Positions 49,778-60,700 of a DNA stretch of 64,000 nucleotides are shown here, in pieces. Position 1 is the first letter of the stretch; each line of letters begins with the position of its first letter. Origin of the DNA: Trichoplax adhaerens. Its lineage: Eukaryota; Placozoa; Uniplacotomia; Trichoplacea; Trichoplacidae. The translations under genes were made by a program, and so were the position numbers. The notes beneath the pieces were generated by a model. That model did not search any database. It saw only the letters and a list, made by a program, of their open reading frames with translations, and was not told the DNA's origin. The stretch spans positions 791,190 to 855,189 of the forward strand of contig NW_002060945.1 of NCBI RefSeq assembly GCF_000150275.1. Direction: 5' to 3'.

Positions 49778-51405
49778 CCTGTAACACTGTATTCACTATT
49801 CAGACAAGTCAAGAGACTGGCGTATTTCGTAAATCGTATTCCTTTATAAGAACTAAGAAGATACACCTAGCTAAAGTTATACAATCTACTGTAATATGAG
49901 AACGTAATATCATGGAATATTCTAGAATTCACAATTGCCCTTGCGATATACTTGTATGTCAATAAAAGAATATTTCACCTGCAATCGTACATAGCAAGAC
50001 ACAGGAGTACGGAAAAGTTAAGTTACTACTATCGATGAACTCTTGCATGCTACACACTGGCGGCAGAATAGCATTGTCAACAGCTAAATGGCGCTCACAT
50101 TCAAATAGTCTTATTATTAAGATTTACGTAGATATTATTTACTCTTTATTTAGCGTAATTATCTAAATATAGTAATTTGTACTAAATATGAGTATATAAA
50201 AGAGACAGTATTCAAGGCTGTATAAGCTAAGTACGAGAAAGAGAGTTAGCGAAGAGTTATTGTTTAGATCTGATCTTATTAATCGTTGGTAACATATCGC
50301 TATTGAATTAGCTGTTGTTCAGCTACTCGTTTATAACTTCTATTTCCTAACTAATGAATTAAACATGTAGCCAGATCTAAAGTCTATTCTTTGTATTATT
50401 AATTAGTACTACATCCCTACACTGTTTACAGTAATACATCGCATTATTATGCGTCATAATCTAACAAATGTAACATAACATATAATAAATGTTACATATA
50501 CACTGTAAAACTAGAGGGCGTAACAATAACAGTGATGAAACTAGTTTAGTTGAAGAGTTCTCAGATTTTACAGCTTATCCATTTCTTTAATCACTACTCA
50601 TTGCAAATTATAGAAATGCTAAAGAAGAACAGGCATATCGCTAGTGATTTATAGTTACTACTAAAATTCTTGACCAAAATGCCTCAACTGGATGAAATTA
50701 TTTTGAAACTTAAGATTGAATTAAATTAAGCTGTACGAGTACGTACTTTAGGGAAAGGTAGTTATAAAATGGTAACCGAACTTATAGGTACGCTTACAGA
50801 TTTCTTAGCATAATCGATTAGCTTGCCTTCATTATAAATAAGTATACATGTAGTTTCCAAATTGTCCATTATAATTATCGACTCCTTACTTAATACTCCA
50901 GGCAAGATCTTTACGTAGTGTTTTCAAGCTTTTAATAGCTTCTAATAGCTTGGCTAATGTATTCTGCTTCCAACGCTAGTCAATTACTCTCGTCCATGAT
51001 TGTCATTGGCCATGATTATAATCTGTATTCATTTTTTGAAATTAAACAGGACAAGATGGTATTTGCAATAGACGATATTGATCAATGATTTATCTAACTG
51101 ATGATGGTTTCATCATCATCATCTATTTATCAATGGTGAACATTCTTTTTTATGCTATCGAATGAAATATTGGAAAAGGAAATTAAATAATACCATTGAC
51201 AATATCATATTTAGAAATTTAAAATTCTGAGTCACAAAATTTCATGTTACTTGTATAAAAAACTACTGGTACAAAAAAAATAATAACTACCTCCATGCAA
51301 CACGTATATACAGATAGAACATTGGATATGAATCATTTTATTTTGTGATTTATAAGTAAGATTTATGATTTACAAGTAAGAATCTGTAAGATTAGTTGTT
51401 CGTAC
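49778..51405. other. Spacer with inverted-repeat arm
   Basis: No gene recognised. It contains the right arm of the inverted repeat (50948-51160), which lies upstream of the protease-less copy. Confidence 0.45.
50948..51160. repeat. Inverted repeat, right arm (broken copy of MBD-like exon 1)
   Basis: Read on the minus strand this matches 38075-38283, including the leader and the start codon ATGGCCAATGACAATCATGG. A two-base insertion after CATGGACGAG leads directly to a stop, so it cannot encode the same exon. The arms are about 12.7 kb apart. Confidence 0.8.
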
Positions 51406-51670
51406 TGTAATCGAAGATGTCTTGCTATATCCACTGATTGTTTATTATTTTAAATTTAAAGTAAGTCAATCAGATCGATGTAAGCAATTCCTTTGTCCAA
51501 TACTATCATATTATCCGAAAATTCTATAGGAATATCCAATAAATTCATGAATTAAAGCAAACGAGATTATCGCCGGCCTTGTAAATCCCTTCATATCGAC
51601 TACTTATAAGGTAACGCCTTTGTTCTTATTGTGAAACTTTTAGGGATTTAATCTGAAATAAAATCTTTTA
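51406..51670. repeat. Dispersed direct repeat, copy 1
   Basis: About 260 bp that recur in the same orientation at 58512-58790, sharing gatgtcttgct/aatgtcttgct, ttattattttaaatttaaa, a gaaaattctat...aataaatt block and aacttttagggatt. Both sit on the 5' side of an ATPase-TOPRIM family member, so they are probably ancestral flanking sequence carried along when the gene duplicated. Confidence 0.75.
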
Positions 51671-51924
51671 CACGGTCTGATTTTGAAAAGCCTATGACTA
51701 GAATAAATATACTGTTTTTAAAATTTAATTCAAATTTTAATTCAGCCCAGCTAACAATGTATCCTTATATTCGTAAGCTTAATTTCTATATTATTTCTTA
51801 AAAGTAAAGATAGACTATCAGGGTTCGAGGATATATTCTGGGCATAAACCTTTCTACTCTTTGTAACTAATTGTCAAATACCATGTTGACATTTAAATTT
51901 GTAATACTTTATTTTTTCTTTCTT

Positions 51925-52690
51925 ACATAATTATATAAATAAACTGGATCACAAGTACAATTTTTCTAGCAGTATCTTTCTTTCCAGCCTTTGAAGCTAT
52001 TTGATTTTGATCTGCACCTATTATTGTTAATAACTAGACCGAATACAAATTTTATCAAAGTATAATTACGACGTTCGTTGACGACTTTAGAGTTAGCACA
52101 AAATTTGACAAGCCTTTTTATGATCAATCTAGATGAGTCTTCAATAATTATTTTACCGTCCTCACATAAAAGGCGTTCTCTTATACTACAACCATGAGAT
52201 TTAAACTTTTAATAGTGCATTAGGTATGAATAAACGTTTACGAATTATCGTATTCATGATGATTGGATAAAATTCTTCATCATTTAATAGCTAAAAAAAT
52301 ACCAGCCTTAAAGGAAAATTAAATACAAAAAATTCTCAAGCTAACAACTGTACAGTTCACCGCCTGCCAAGAGCTTCTTTAATTTTGACCCCATATTCTA
52401 CAGAGTCATATTCTAATATAATTTAGAAGCTTTCTTTAGGCACAAGTTTGATAGTTGTTAGATTATGAGTAGTCATAATTTAAATACCAAGCTAGGATAT
52501 TAATTGTGTTCTTAATTCATAGTTTCATTAATTTCTTTAATTAAACTTGGATGAAGGTGTGCGTCCCGTTCAACCAAAATAATTTCACCACGTTTCATTT
52601 TTCCAAGTTCTTACTATCAAATACCCATGACATGGACAACAATTCTAAACGTTTACCAGGAGGTAACTAAACTAAGCATTTAGTTTATGC
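51925..52690 (-). pseudogene. Short relic of the ATPase-TOPRIM gene
   Basis: Minus-strand degenerate match to the intact gene from the signature region (near 52670, preceding a decayed Walker B near 52570) through the TOPRIM segment with DSSRQI-like and YDP-like remnants (52140 and 51950). Many stops and frameshifts are present. The N-terminal protease and Walker A portions are absent. Confidence 0.75.
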
Positions 52691-53276
52691 TGTAATAAAT
52701 TAACTCCTAAATTATGGCCTCGAAGTTGCTATTATAGTAATTAGATTCAAATCTTCTCAATTTCACTCTCTTAATATAGATATCTAGGGTATAGATAGAC
52801 AATTATTTTCGAGATCTCGGATATTCAAATCGCTAACCAGTAGCTTTATGTCATACTGCAAAATGTAAATTTACAAAGTCGTATATCTATTTAGTAATTC
52901 TTACTATTTCAAAACTTTACGGTAGGTAGTAGTAATTAAAGTTTTATAAACTATAGATGCAAGGTATATTATGATCTTAACAATATAGTACTAGGATAAG
53001 ATATGAATATCTTGTCATTAGCCTTCTGTGTATGTTTTGAGTATCCAGGACTTGCTTTGGCACTGATTAGAGGAATCACATTCTTTTCTCCTATTTTGGT
53101 GTAGACTATTTCATCAATTATATTTATGCCACTTTTATTCTTTCCTTTAATATCTGAATGATGTTTTTTCATAAATACAGGTATCTTCTTTAACTGCTAG
53201 AGTTGGTCTCGGTAATGGCTTTTCGTAATTCTATTATACTATCCAGTATTTACTGCATTGAAACCTTCACGTTGTA
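52691..53276. other. 3' flank of the intact gene
   Basis: About 590 bp. A minus-strand AATAAA (TTTATT at 53134-53139) about 140 bp past the stop of the large gene is a possible polyadenylation signal. A 67-codon minus-strand frame at 53172-52969 has no recognised domain. Confidence 0.4.
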
Positions 53277-56200
53277 CTAAACATGAGAAGTCTGCAGCTC
53301 TTTAAGTATCTTCACCAAATCGGATGGAATCAAGAAATTTTCATTTCTAAGGAACCTAATCATGTTACTAGCATTTGGCATAGATTTAAATGTTTCCTTA
53401 TAGAACATAACTAAATCATGTCCTCTCATTTTTAATATTACTTTAGGATAAGATAAGATTATCTTTTTTTCAAAACTTATTTGAATTCTATCAGGTATTA
53501 GCGTATCCCCATCCTCCAAGAAACTATTTCGTTTTAATCTGCCAATTGCCTTGTTAATACTATCTGCATAGTCGTATAGGCCTTTTAGCTTGTGATCAAA
53601 ATCCTTACATTCTGCGTTCATGTTTTCAAGGATAATTTCAATCTTGTGTATTAGCTGGCCTTGGAAATATCCTTGTTTATTGCCTTGGCTATTACCTTGG
53701 GCCAAATTTTGGATATTATTTTGGTCGTTGTCTTTCTCATAACTTTGATTATTGTTTAGCTTACATTTCTGTTTTAAAATTTTCATATCTTTTTCAATTT
53801 TTTGAGCGAATTCCTCATTTTCACTTAATTTACCAGTTAACACTTTTATATTATTCCGGTATGAGATTAATTTTAAAGCAAGATCCGCGAAATTTATCGT
53901 TTTATTTAATAAGACAAATCCTTCTATTGTTTTAACTAGCTTATCATATATGATATCGATAATGATTTGTAATACGCGAGTATTAGTTTTGGTATCACCA
54001 TCTTCGCAATATTTCGACAAGCGAACAGGATGACTTTTAAGTCCAAGCTTGCTATTCACTTCCTTTTCAATTTCCACTAAGTTATCTTTCTTTCTAAAAT
54101 AATAATATAAATAAACCGGATCGTAAATATAGTTTTCCAAGCTATATCTATCTTCCAAGCATTTGATGTTATTTAATGTAGATTTGCCCATATTATCGTT
54201 ATCGACGAGCCCGAATATGAACCCTGTCAAACTATAATCTCTATTTTCTTTTGCAATTTTTGGGTCGGCACAAAATCCAACAAGTCTCTCTACTATCTGC
54301 CTAGATGAATCTTCAGTAGTTATGTTTCCGTCTTCATCGGGAGAATGCTTTTTTAAACTATAACCATGAGAATGAAACTTTAATGGTATGCTTGGAATAA
54401 ATAATTGTTTCTGAATTAATTTGTTTACGATCATTTGGTAAAAATGTTCATCATCTGTAGCTTCAACGAAAATTAACCTAAAAGGTAAACTGACATGTAC
54501 AAACTCTGAAGTTAATAGCTGTATCGCTTGCTCCTTGCTTTTTGCCTTTTCAATCTTGACTTGTTTCCTTCTAGAGCTATCTTCAGAAATAATATAGATG
54601 CTATCCTGAGGTACAAGACTGACAGTTGTTGGACTATGAGTAGTCATAATAATTTGAATATCAAGCTTAGATATCAATTTAGTTTTAATAGTTTCGATCA
54701 TTTCTTTGACTAAGCCAGGGTGGAGGTGAACATCTGGTTCGTCCAGTAAAATGATTGCACCTACATTACTTTTTTTCCAAACTTTTGTTTCAAATCGCCA
54801 TAATAGGGTTAGTAATTCTAAACGTTCACCAGGAGATAGATCCTCACTTTTAATGTTTTTGGAATCACTCTCTATATTTAACATTAACTGACTAAACTTA
54901 TCATTTTCCAAACAATCATTAGATAAAATATATTTAAAACCATTTCGGTTTAAATGATCATTTAAATCTTGTAACTTGGTACCATTTTCCAGTAAATATT
55001 TTGGGTATTGGTCCAGAGTGGCATAGGATGTTAAGTGCAAGCCTACTTGGCCATTAATGCACTCTTCTAATTCATGATCAAATATTGTTTGATAATCGCG
55101 GCCTAAATTCTCAATTGATGAAAATTTATCCATATCATCAACTTGTTTTATAATCTGGTCAAAAAGACTTTCATATTTTGGAAATTTCAAAGTGTATGGC
55201 TTTTGTTCTTTCTTGGATTTATTATAAAAAATTAAATCCAAAGCTAGGTCATTTGAGTTCTCGGATGCCTTGTAAGAATCTCCATAAGTTCTCATACTAC
55301 TGCCTACAAATTTCGAGTCGGCACTATGAGCATATATCTGAGGCAAGTTGCATCCTGAATCACCGCTAACATCTAATTCAATACCATAATCTTGTTTAAC
55401 TGATTTATCAGTTTTAGTATCATGTCCTTGTCGTATTGCATCTAGGAGGGCTGTTTTACCGCAACCATTTTTACCTGTAATAACGGCTAGCTTAGGAATG
55501 TTACGCCAACAGAATGGGGCGTGAAGATTCTTGACGTTAGTCTTATTATCCATAAATTGCATTCGAACCAAGTAGCCTGGCTTTCTACACTCTTTGTCCG
55601 AGAAGCCTTCACATAGCTTAACATTTTTAATTTGAAGGTTATTCTTATGAATTTCTTCAATATTCTTCTTAGCCAAAGACTTGCATACATTGACTTTTAT
55701 TATTTGTCCATCTGTTGGCCCATTCGCTACTTCATTGATAATACAGTTGATAGCTTCCATCATCTGTATACCACAAGCGTAATTACAGCGATTATTCCGT
55801 TTGAATTCTAAGACAACAATATCAAATTTCTTGCCATTCTGATCAATATTTTGCCGAATATCACGTAAATTATCTTCATATGTTGAATGTGAATCAAAAT
55901 AAAAGACAGAAGGTTTGGCTCCAATATTTTGCTTAATCACCAATGCTACCCAGTGATTATTTTCGATTTGGATAGGCGCTATGATACAGTGTTTATCGTT
56001 GCTTTTCATTGATTTTATAATTAGTTTGGATAAGTTGCTGTCTTTAACAGTCATTGCTGACAAAACTTTATACGGAATCAAACTGGAATGTAATAAATGT
56101 CGTAAATCATCTATGCCCAGGTAACCATCATTTATAACATCTTTATCTTTTTCATCGCTATACTGCCTTTGCTTCGTAAGGTTATCGATATGAATTTTGT

Positions 56201-57731
56201 TTATGTTAGCCATCTTTAAAAAGCGATGAACAGAATCTTTTACCATATATTCAGCTTCACAATTACCACTTATTGCTTGTATCATGGCCTTAATAGCTTC
56301 TAACATCCACGTACCACAAGTTGCATTTTCTTCCTGTTTTAGCTCTTCTGATGACAAGTCAATGGTATTCCAATTGCGATATTTTTCAGTCATAAACTTC
56401 TTAACGACACTTTGAGTTTCTGTACTTTGCCCAAGTGAATCAAAGAAGTACGAAGACTGAGAATTCTTATCGATAACCAGTGCAACCCAGTGATCATTCC
56501 TCAATTTGAAAGGTGAAATAGTAAAACGCTTTCGCTTTATGCGGGTTGGAAGATTATCTTTAACAAACGGTTTCCCGTTTACAACAATTACTGGTAAGAT
56601 GTGGTAACTATCTGATTGATCCCAATTTGCTAACAAATCCAGTATGGTCGTATCGTTAAGAAATTTTTGATCTGGCTTTTGGGAAACTTTACTTATATGG
56701 ACGTTAAGGGAATGAACTTTCTTGATCTGAATTTTCTTCAAACAGTCACCTACAATCGTCCTAATTTGATTCTCATCAGTATTGGCCTGTCTTGCTTGTA
56801 TAATGATTTTAATCGCTTCTAATAGCAGCGTACCACAAGTGCTATCGTTACTCATTTGCTTACACGGCACCGTAACCAAGTTAATAAGTTTGGGATTGCT
56901 AAAGGACCGATCAACGATTTCTTTAACAACACTAAAGTTTGGATCCTTCTCGTCTAGCGAGCTAAAAACGAATACACTTTGTTTCGTTTGAAATATTTGA
57001 TCAATCACCAACACACCCCAATGACGATCCCCAAACCGGATTGGGACAATAATAAAGCGTTTATCCTTATTATGATCTTTGATTTGTAAGCAGGCTGGTA
57101 ATAGAATATTAATCTCTACTACTGGTAATAAATGATACGAAATGAGATACCTGCTATTAAGAGAGTGATCTATGGTATCTTTGAGCAAGCCGTTGTTCGA
57201 TGAATTTCTTAGGATTTCCTCATGATCTCCCTTGATATCAGAGTTCTTTAAAGCCTTGCAAATCGATTTCTTTACGTGATTAATTAAGTAACTTTCGTCT
57301 ATAATAGCGTGAATAGCTTCCAGCATTCGTGTGCTACATGTACTTTTATCTTTCTGTAATGGCTCGGTAAATGATAAGTCGATAATGTCTGATTTAGGTC
57401 CAGCAATAGCTCGTTCGATGATACTTTTAACTACCTGTAATCTATTTTTATTTGTGCCAAGTGAATCAAAATAGAAAAGTAGTGATTTGAACGGAAAATT
57501 TTGCTTGATAATTAATACCACCCATTCTTTCGTTTTAAACACTATAGGGGCAATGATGAAGCGACTTTTACTCTTGATTGAAAATTTTATTCGCTCGACT
57601 AAAAGATTCATTTTAATATTATCGGGAGCATCAACGGCTGGTAAGATATCATCGAAGCTGTCATTGAGAAGGCCCTTATACTTGGTATATAACAAATAGC
57701 CGATATCATCCTTGTTGAGCCACTCGTCCAT
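53277..57731 (-). CDS. Ulp1-like x4 - ABC/AAA ATPase - TOPRIM (DUF4435-like) fusion protein
   Basis: Intronless minus-strand ORF of 1484 aa; an in-frame TAA five codons upstream makes this ATG the first available. Residues 1-700 are four Ulp1/C48-like cysteine-protease units, recognised by HW..LVI, YFDS and TCGTWMLEAI. The His/Asp/Gln/Cys set is E69/D89/Q126/C132 in unit 1, H237/S257/Q292/C299 in unit 2, H414/D431/Q466/C472 in unit 3 and H593/D613/N647/C653 in unit 4, so only unit 3 is complete. Then Walker A GKNGCGKT (753-760), signature LSPGE (965-969), Walker B ILLDEPD (D997, E998) and H-loop H1032: an OLD/AAA15-type ABC ATPase. TOPRIM follows with VEATDDE (E1090), VDNDN (D1177, D1179) and YSLENYIYDP (about 1196-1205), as in DUF4435. 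The C-terminus has coiled coil and a Gln/Asn-rich tract (about 1326-1358). I infer an ATP-gated nuclease of defence type; domains are seen, function is inferred. Confidence 0.88.
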   Translation of the reverse strand: MDEWLNKDDIGYLLYTKYKGLLNDSFDDILPAVDAPDNIKMNLLVERIKFSIKSKSRFIIAPIVFKTKEWVVLIIKQNFPFKSLLFYFDSLGTNKNRLQVVKSIIERAIAGPKSDIIDLSFTEPLQKDKSTCSTRMLEAIHAIIDESYLINHVKKSICKALKNSDIKGDHEEILRNSSNNGLLKDTIDHSLNSRYLISYHLLPVVEINILLPACLQIKDHNKDKRFIIVPIRFGDRHWGVLVIDQIFQTKQSVFVFSSLDEKDPNFSVVKEIVDRSFSNPKLINLVTVPCKQMSNDSTCGTLLLEAIKIIIQARQANTDENQIRTIVGDCLKKIQIKKVHSLNVHISKVSQKPDQKFLNDTTILDLLANWDQSDSYHILPVIVVNGKPFVKDNLPTRIKRKRFTISPFKLRNDHWVALVIDKNSQSSYFFDSLGQSTETQSVVKKFMTEKYRNWNTIDLSSEELKQEENATCGTWMLEAIKAMIQAISGNCEAEYMVKDSVHRFLKMANINKIHIDNLTKQRQYSDEKDKDVINDGYLGIDDLRHLLHSSLIPYKVLSAMTVKDSNLSKLIIKSMKSNDKHCIIAPIQIENNHWVALVIKQNIGAKPSVFYFDSHSTYEDNLRDIRQNIDQNGKKFDIVVLEFKRNNRCNYACGIQMMEAINCIINEVANGPTDGQIIKVNVCKSLAKKNIEEIHKNNLQIKNVKLCEGFSDKECRKPGYLVRMQFMDNKTNVKNLHAPFCWRNIPKLAVITGKNGCGKTALLDAIRQGHDTKTDKSVKQDYGIELDVSGDSGCNLPQIYAHSADSKFVGSSMRTYGDSYKASENSNDLALDLIFYNKSKKEQKPYTLKFPKYESLFDQIIKQVDDMDKFSSIENLGRDYQTIFDHELEECINGQVGLHLTSYATLDQYPKYLLENGTKLQDLNDHLNRNGFKYILSNDCLENDKFSQLMLNIESDSKNIKSEDLSPGERLELLTLLWRFETKVWKKSNVGAIILLDEPDVHLHPGLVKEMIETIKTKLISKLDIQIIMTTHSPTTVSLVPQDSIYIISEDSSRRKQVKIEKAKSKEQAIQLLTSEFVHVSLPFRLIFVEATDDEHFYQMIVNKLIQKQLFIPSIPLKFHSHGYSLKKHSPDEDGNITTEDSSRQIVERLVGFCADPKIAKENRDYSLTGFIFGLVDNDNMGKSTLNNIKCLEDRYSLENYIYDPVYLYYYFRKKDNLVEIEKEVNSKLGLKSHPVRLSKYCEDGDTKTNTRVLQIIIDIIYDKLVKTIEGFVLLNKTINFADLALKLISYRNNIKVLTGKLSENEEFAQKIEKDMKILKQKCKLNNNQSYEKDNDQNNIQNLAQGNSQGNKQGYFQGQLIHKIEIILENMNAECKDFDHKLKGLYDYADSINKAIGRLKRNSFLEDGDTLIPDRIQISFEKKIILSYPKVILKMRGHDLVMFYKETFKSMPNASNMIRFLRNENFLIPSDLVKILKELQTSHV

Positions 57732-60700
57732 TTTTCCGATGGTTTATGTGCAGCCTGAACTTCTACACCTGCCTAAATTAAATGGCGATAGGTATAGTTC
57801 CAATACTAATTCGACTAGATTGTAATATAAGAGTATGTACTCATATCAACAATTACTGTATAATTATTTAGTCTTTTCATGACTTTCATCAACTCTGGTG
57901 ATGCGGTACAGTAGAATCAATTAACATTTACATCTGAATTGATCCAATCAATGATTGGAATCACGTGCTAGATTACCCGCGATTGTCTTAACAAATCTCA
58001 TCGTACCGTAGATCAAAATTAATATTTACATTTGAATTAATTTAGTGTAATGATTGGTTAGCATATATCATGTTATTCAATAAATAAGTAAAAGTACAAA
58101 ATAATCAATATGTCGGTGCCTTTAAATAAGCACTTCCATATCGACACAAATAGTTTATATGCAACCATTTAAGAATGTCGATGTATTAACGTAGATCTCC
58201 TATTTCTATTTCTATATGACATAAATGAATTTATCATCATTCTTCATAACTCGTAATTATAACCATCGATTAGTTTCGAAATTTTTCTACATTAATGAAC
58301 TGACAAGAATAAAATGTACGGTCGTAGCCTGGAAGCGTAAACTGTTAATCAACAAATAGATATATATAATGTCAACTATATATAAACTATAAATCTTAAA
58401 CCTTTACAAATCTCTGAACTAGTTTAAGTAGTTTACAGTAGGATATTCATAGTTATTTGTAAACAATTCTTGAGATATTTAAGGAAAGCCAATAGTGAAA
58501 TGATTAATTATTCCCACGATAGTCGAAAATGTCTTGCTGTGTCGTCTGATTACTTATTATTTTGAAATTTAAAATAAATCAATCGAATTGATGTAAGTGG
58601 TTTCTTTATTAAATACTATCACATTATCTGAAAATTCTATCAGAATGACCGATAAATTTATGAATTAAAGTCAATGAAATTATTGCTGGCCTCATAAATC
58701 GTTTCATATTGACTACTTGTAGGGTAAAGCATTCATCTTTATTGTAAAACTTTTAGGGATTAAATGTGAAATAGAAATTTTGCAAAGCCTAATTCATATT
58801 GCAAAAGTAAAGAGAAACAATTTTTATATTACTTTTGGATCGCTGGTCAGTTCATTTGGTGTTATTTTTTTAGTTCAATATTTAAACAGAGGCGACACAA
58901 ACAAGATTAATTGCTGCTAGGCCTTCGGGAATAATAGGATGGCAGATGATAATGTTACTTATAGATTTCAGTAGGAGTTTAATCAATGCCGTTCCGAATC
59001 TTTCGTAAATATTACATTCATCACCCATCTATTTACATATATCACAATTCAAATCCATGGTTACTTTAATTAAAAAATGGTGAAACAGATCTTACTAAGC
59101 CATGAAGAGATGGGAAAGGAAAAATGTCTACGAATTAATAGAAGATAAAGACTGTATATTTTGAAAAAAATATTACGTAATCTTATCCTAAAGCGACATG
59201 AAACATAATAGTTAAGCTCTATAAGTTGATCTTTGCAACCTTATCAGACAAAATAAAACAATTAACGATTTTCTTTAAAGAAGCATTTGTGATGCCTATC
59301 GAAGTAATAAACTTATTTAAGTAGCTTGTAAAATCTGAAATTTACAATGGCAATCCATCAATGAACTCGAAAAACGGAAAGGAACAACCGACAGCGAAGA
59401 TCTTCCCTCTGCACGCGAAAGTAAAAAACTAAGTACTAGTTTGATCGATGCGAATAACACTGAACTCGTTGTACCTGCAGATATTTTTATTCCGTCAAGA
59501 AATAGGATGCATTATGAAATAGACAATTATCAAAATGAAATTTACTAAATTAAGATAAACTACTGATACAGCTTTGTTGTGTTTGGCTGTTTCTAATTAA
59601 GCTATTCCCAGTTCGTGTTGCATTGCCTTTTCAATCTTAATCTTATGACAGCGTTCCCGTACCCAATATTCTAACATATATAATTACATAACGATACTTT
59701 AAGGTTTCTAGTACCCTCAGATATGATAGGCTTACAAAAGATTCTTTATAGCACTTCGTAAATGAACAGCAAAAGTCTAACATATGTAACTTAAAGCAAA
59801 TCCTATCGGTAACTGTTGTACTCCAATATTAATTGATGCTTAAGATCAAATACGTTTTAATGACTATTTGAAGTGATTTCTGTGTTATCGCTTTCTCATT
59901 ATGACGAGCTATTAAATACACTTTAATCTTAAGAATTCCACTTTAGTCTATGGAATTACTGAAAACAATACAGCAGTGTAATTCAGCAACGAAGCTATGA
60001 TTTGCGTGGTTAACAAAATACAAATAATAATGTTTAGCCGGAAAATATCCAGTCTTTATTAGGCTTAACTTATCCATTAGCGCAATGATAAATCTACATA
60101 ATACTGTACCTTCATTAAACTATTAAAGTAAGCGAAATTGTAATAATATATTAAGGACATTATATAATGAAATTAATACGACATAATATATAAACTGCCA
60201 TAGATGACTTGAGTAATTGATTATTGGGTTTTATTAGTTGTACGTTGACTTATCAAAGTACATTACATCAAATTAAGTCCTTAATTTAACGGCTTGGAGT
60301 TTTATAGCTAGTGTTATAGTAGGTATTAGTCAGTCTTATAATGGAGGTCTTACACCAGTTTCAAAGCGTTTCTGTAAATCCAGAAGCCATAATATCGATG
60401 CAGATATTCATAAGTAAAAGGAGAATTCAACAAAAACAAGGATAAATAATGCATCTTATGCGTATATGTTAAGCATAAATTTTGGTTAATGGATGGAAAA
60501 GGCCACTGGCTTTAGACTATCAGTAAAAATATGCTAACCAAGACTCACTTTTCAATCTTATTTCTATGTTACTGTATCCGGTATCAAAGGGAAATCAAAA
60601 ACAATTGCAATGCTGCGAGGTGCGATGCAAAACACTAATGCATAGTACAACATTCTATAGCCAAAGACTTTTTTCCATACAGTGGTGCGAGTAGGAAATT

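Noticed and set aside
52969-53172. 67-codon minus-strand frame downstream of the large gene
   Set aside because: No recognisable domain or paralogue; not distinguishable from a chance frame in AT-rich sequence.
53277-57731. Bacterial contamination as the source of the large intronless gene
   Set aside because: AT-rich composition matches the neighbours, decayed copies lie beside it, and a copy of an animal MBD-like exon is embedded between family members, all pointing to a resident nuclear locus.
53277-57731. Calling the gene a true PARIS orthologue
   Set aside because: Only domain order and motifs support it. No trigger, no tRNA target and no phylogeny can be judged from sequence alone, so 'PARIS/OLD-like' is as far as the evidence goes.
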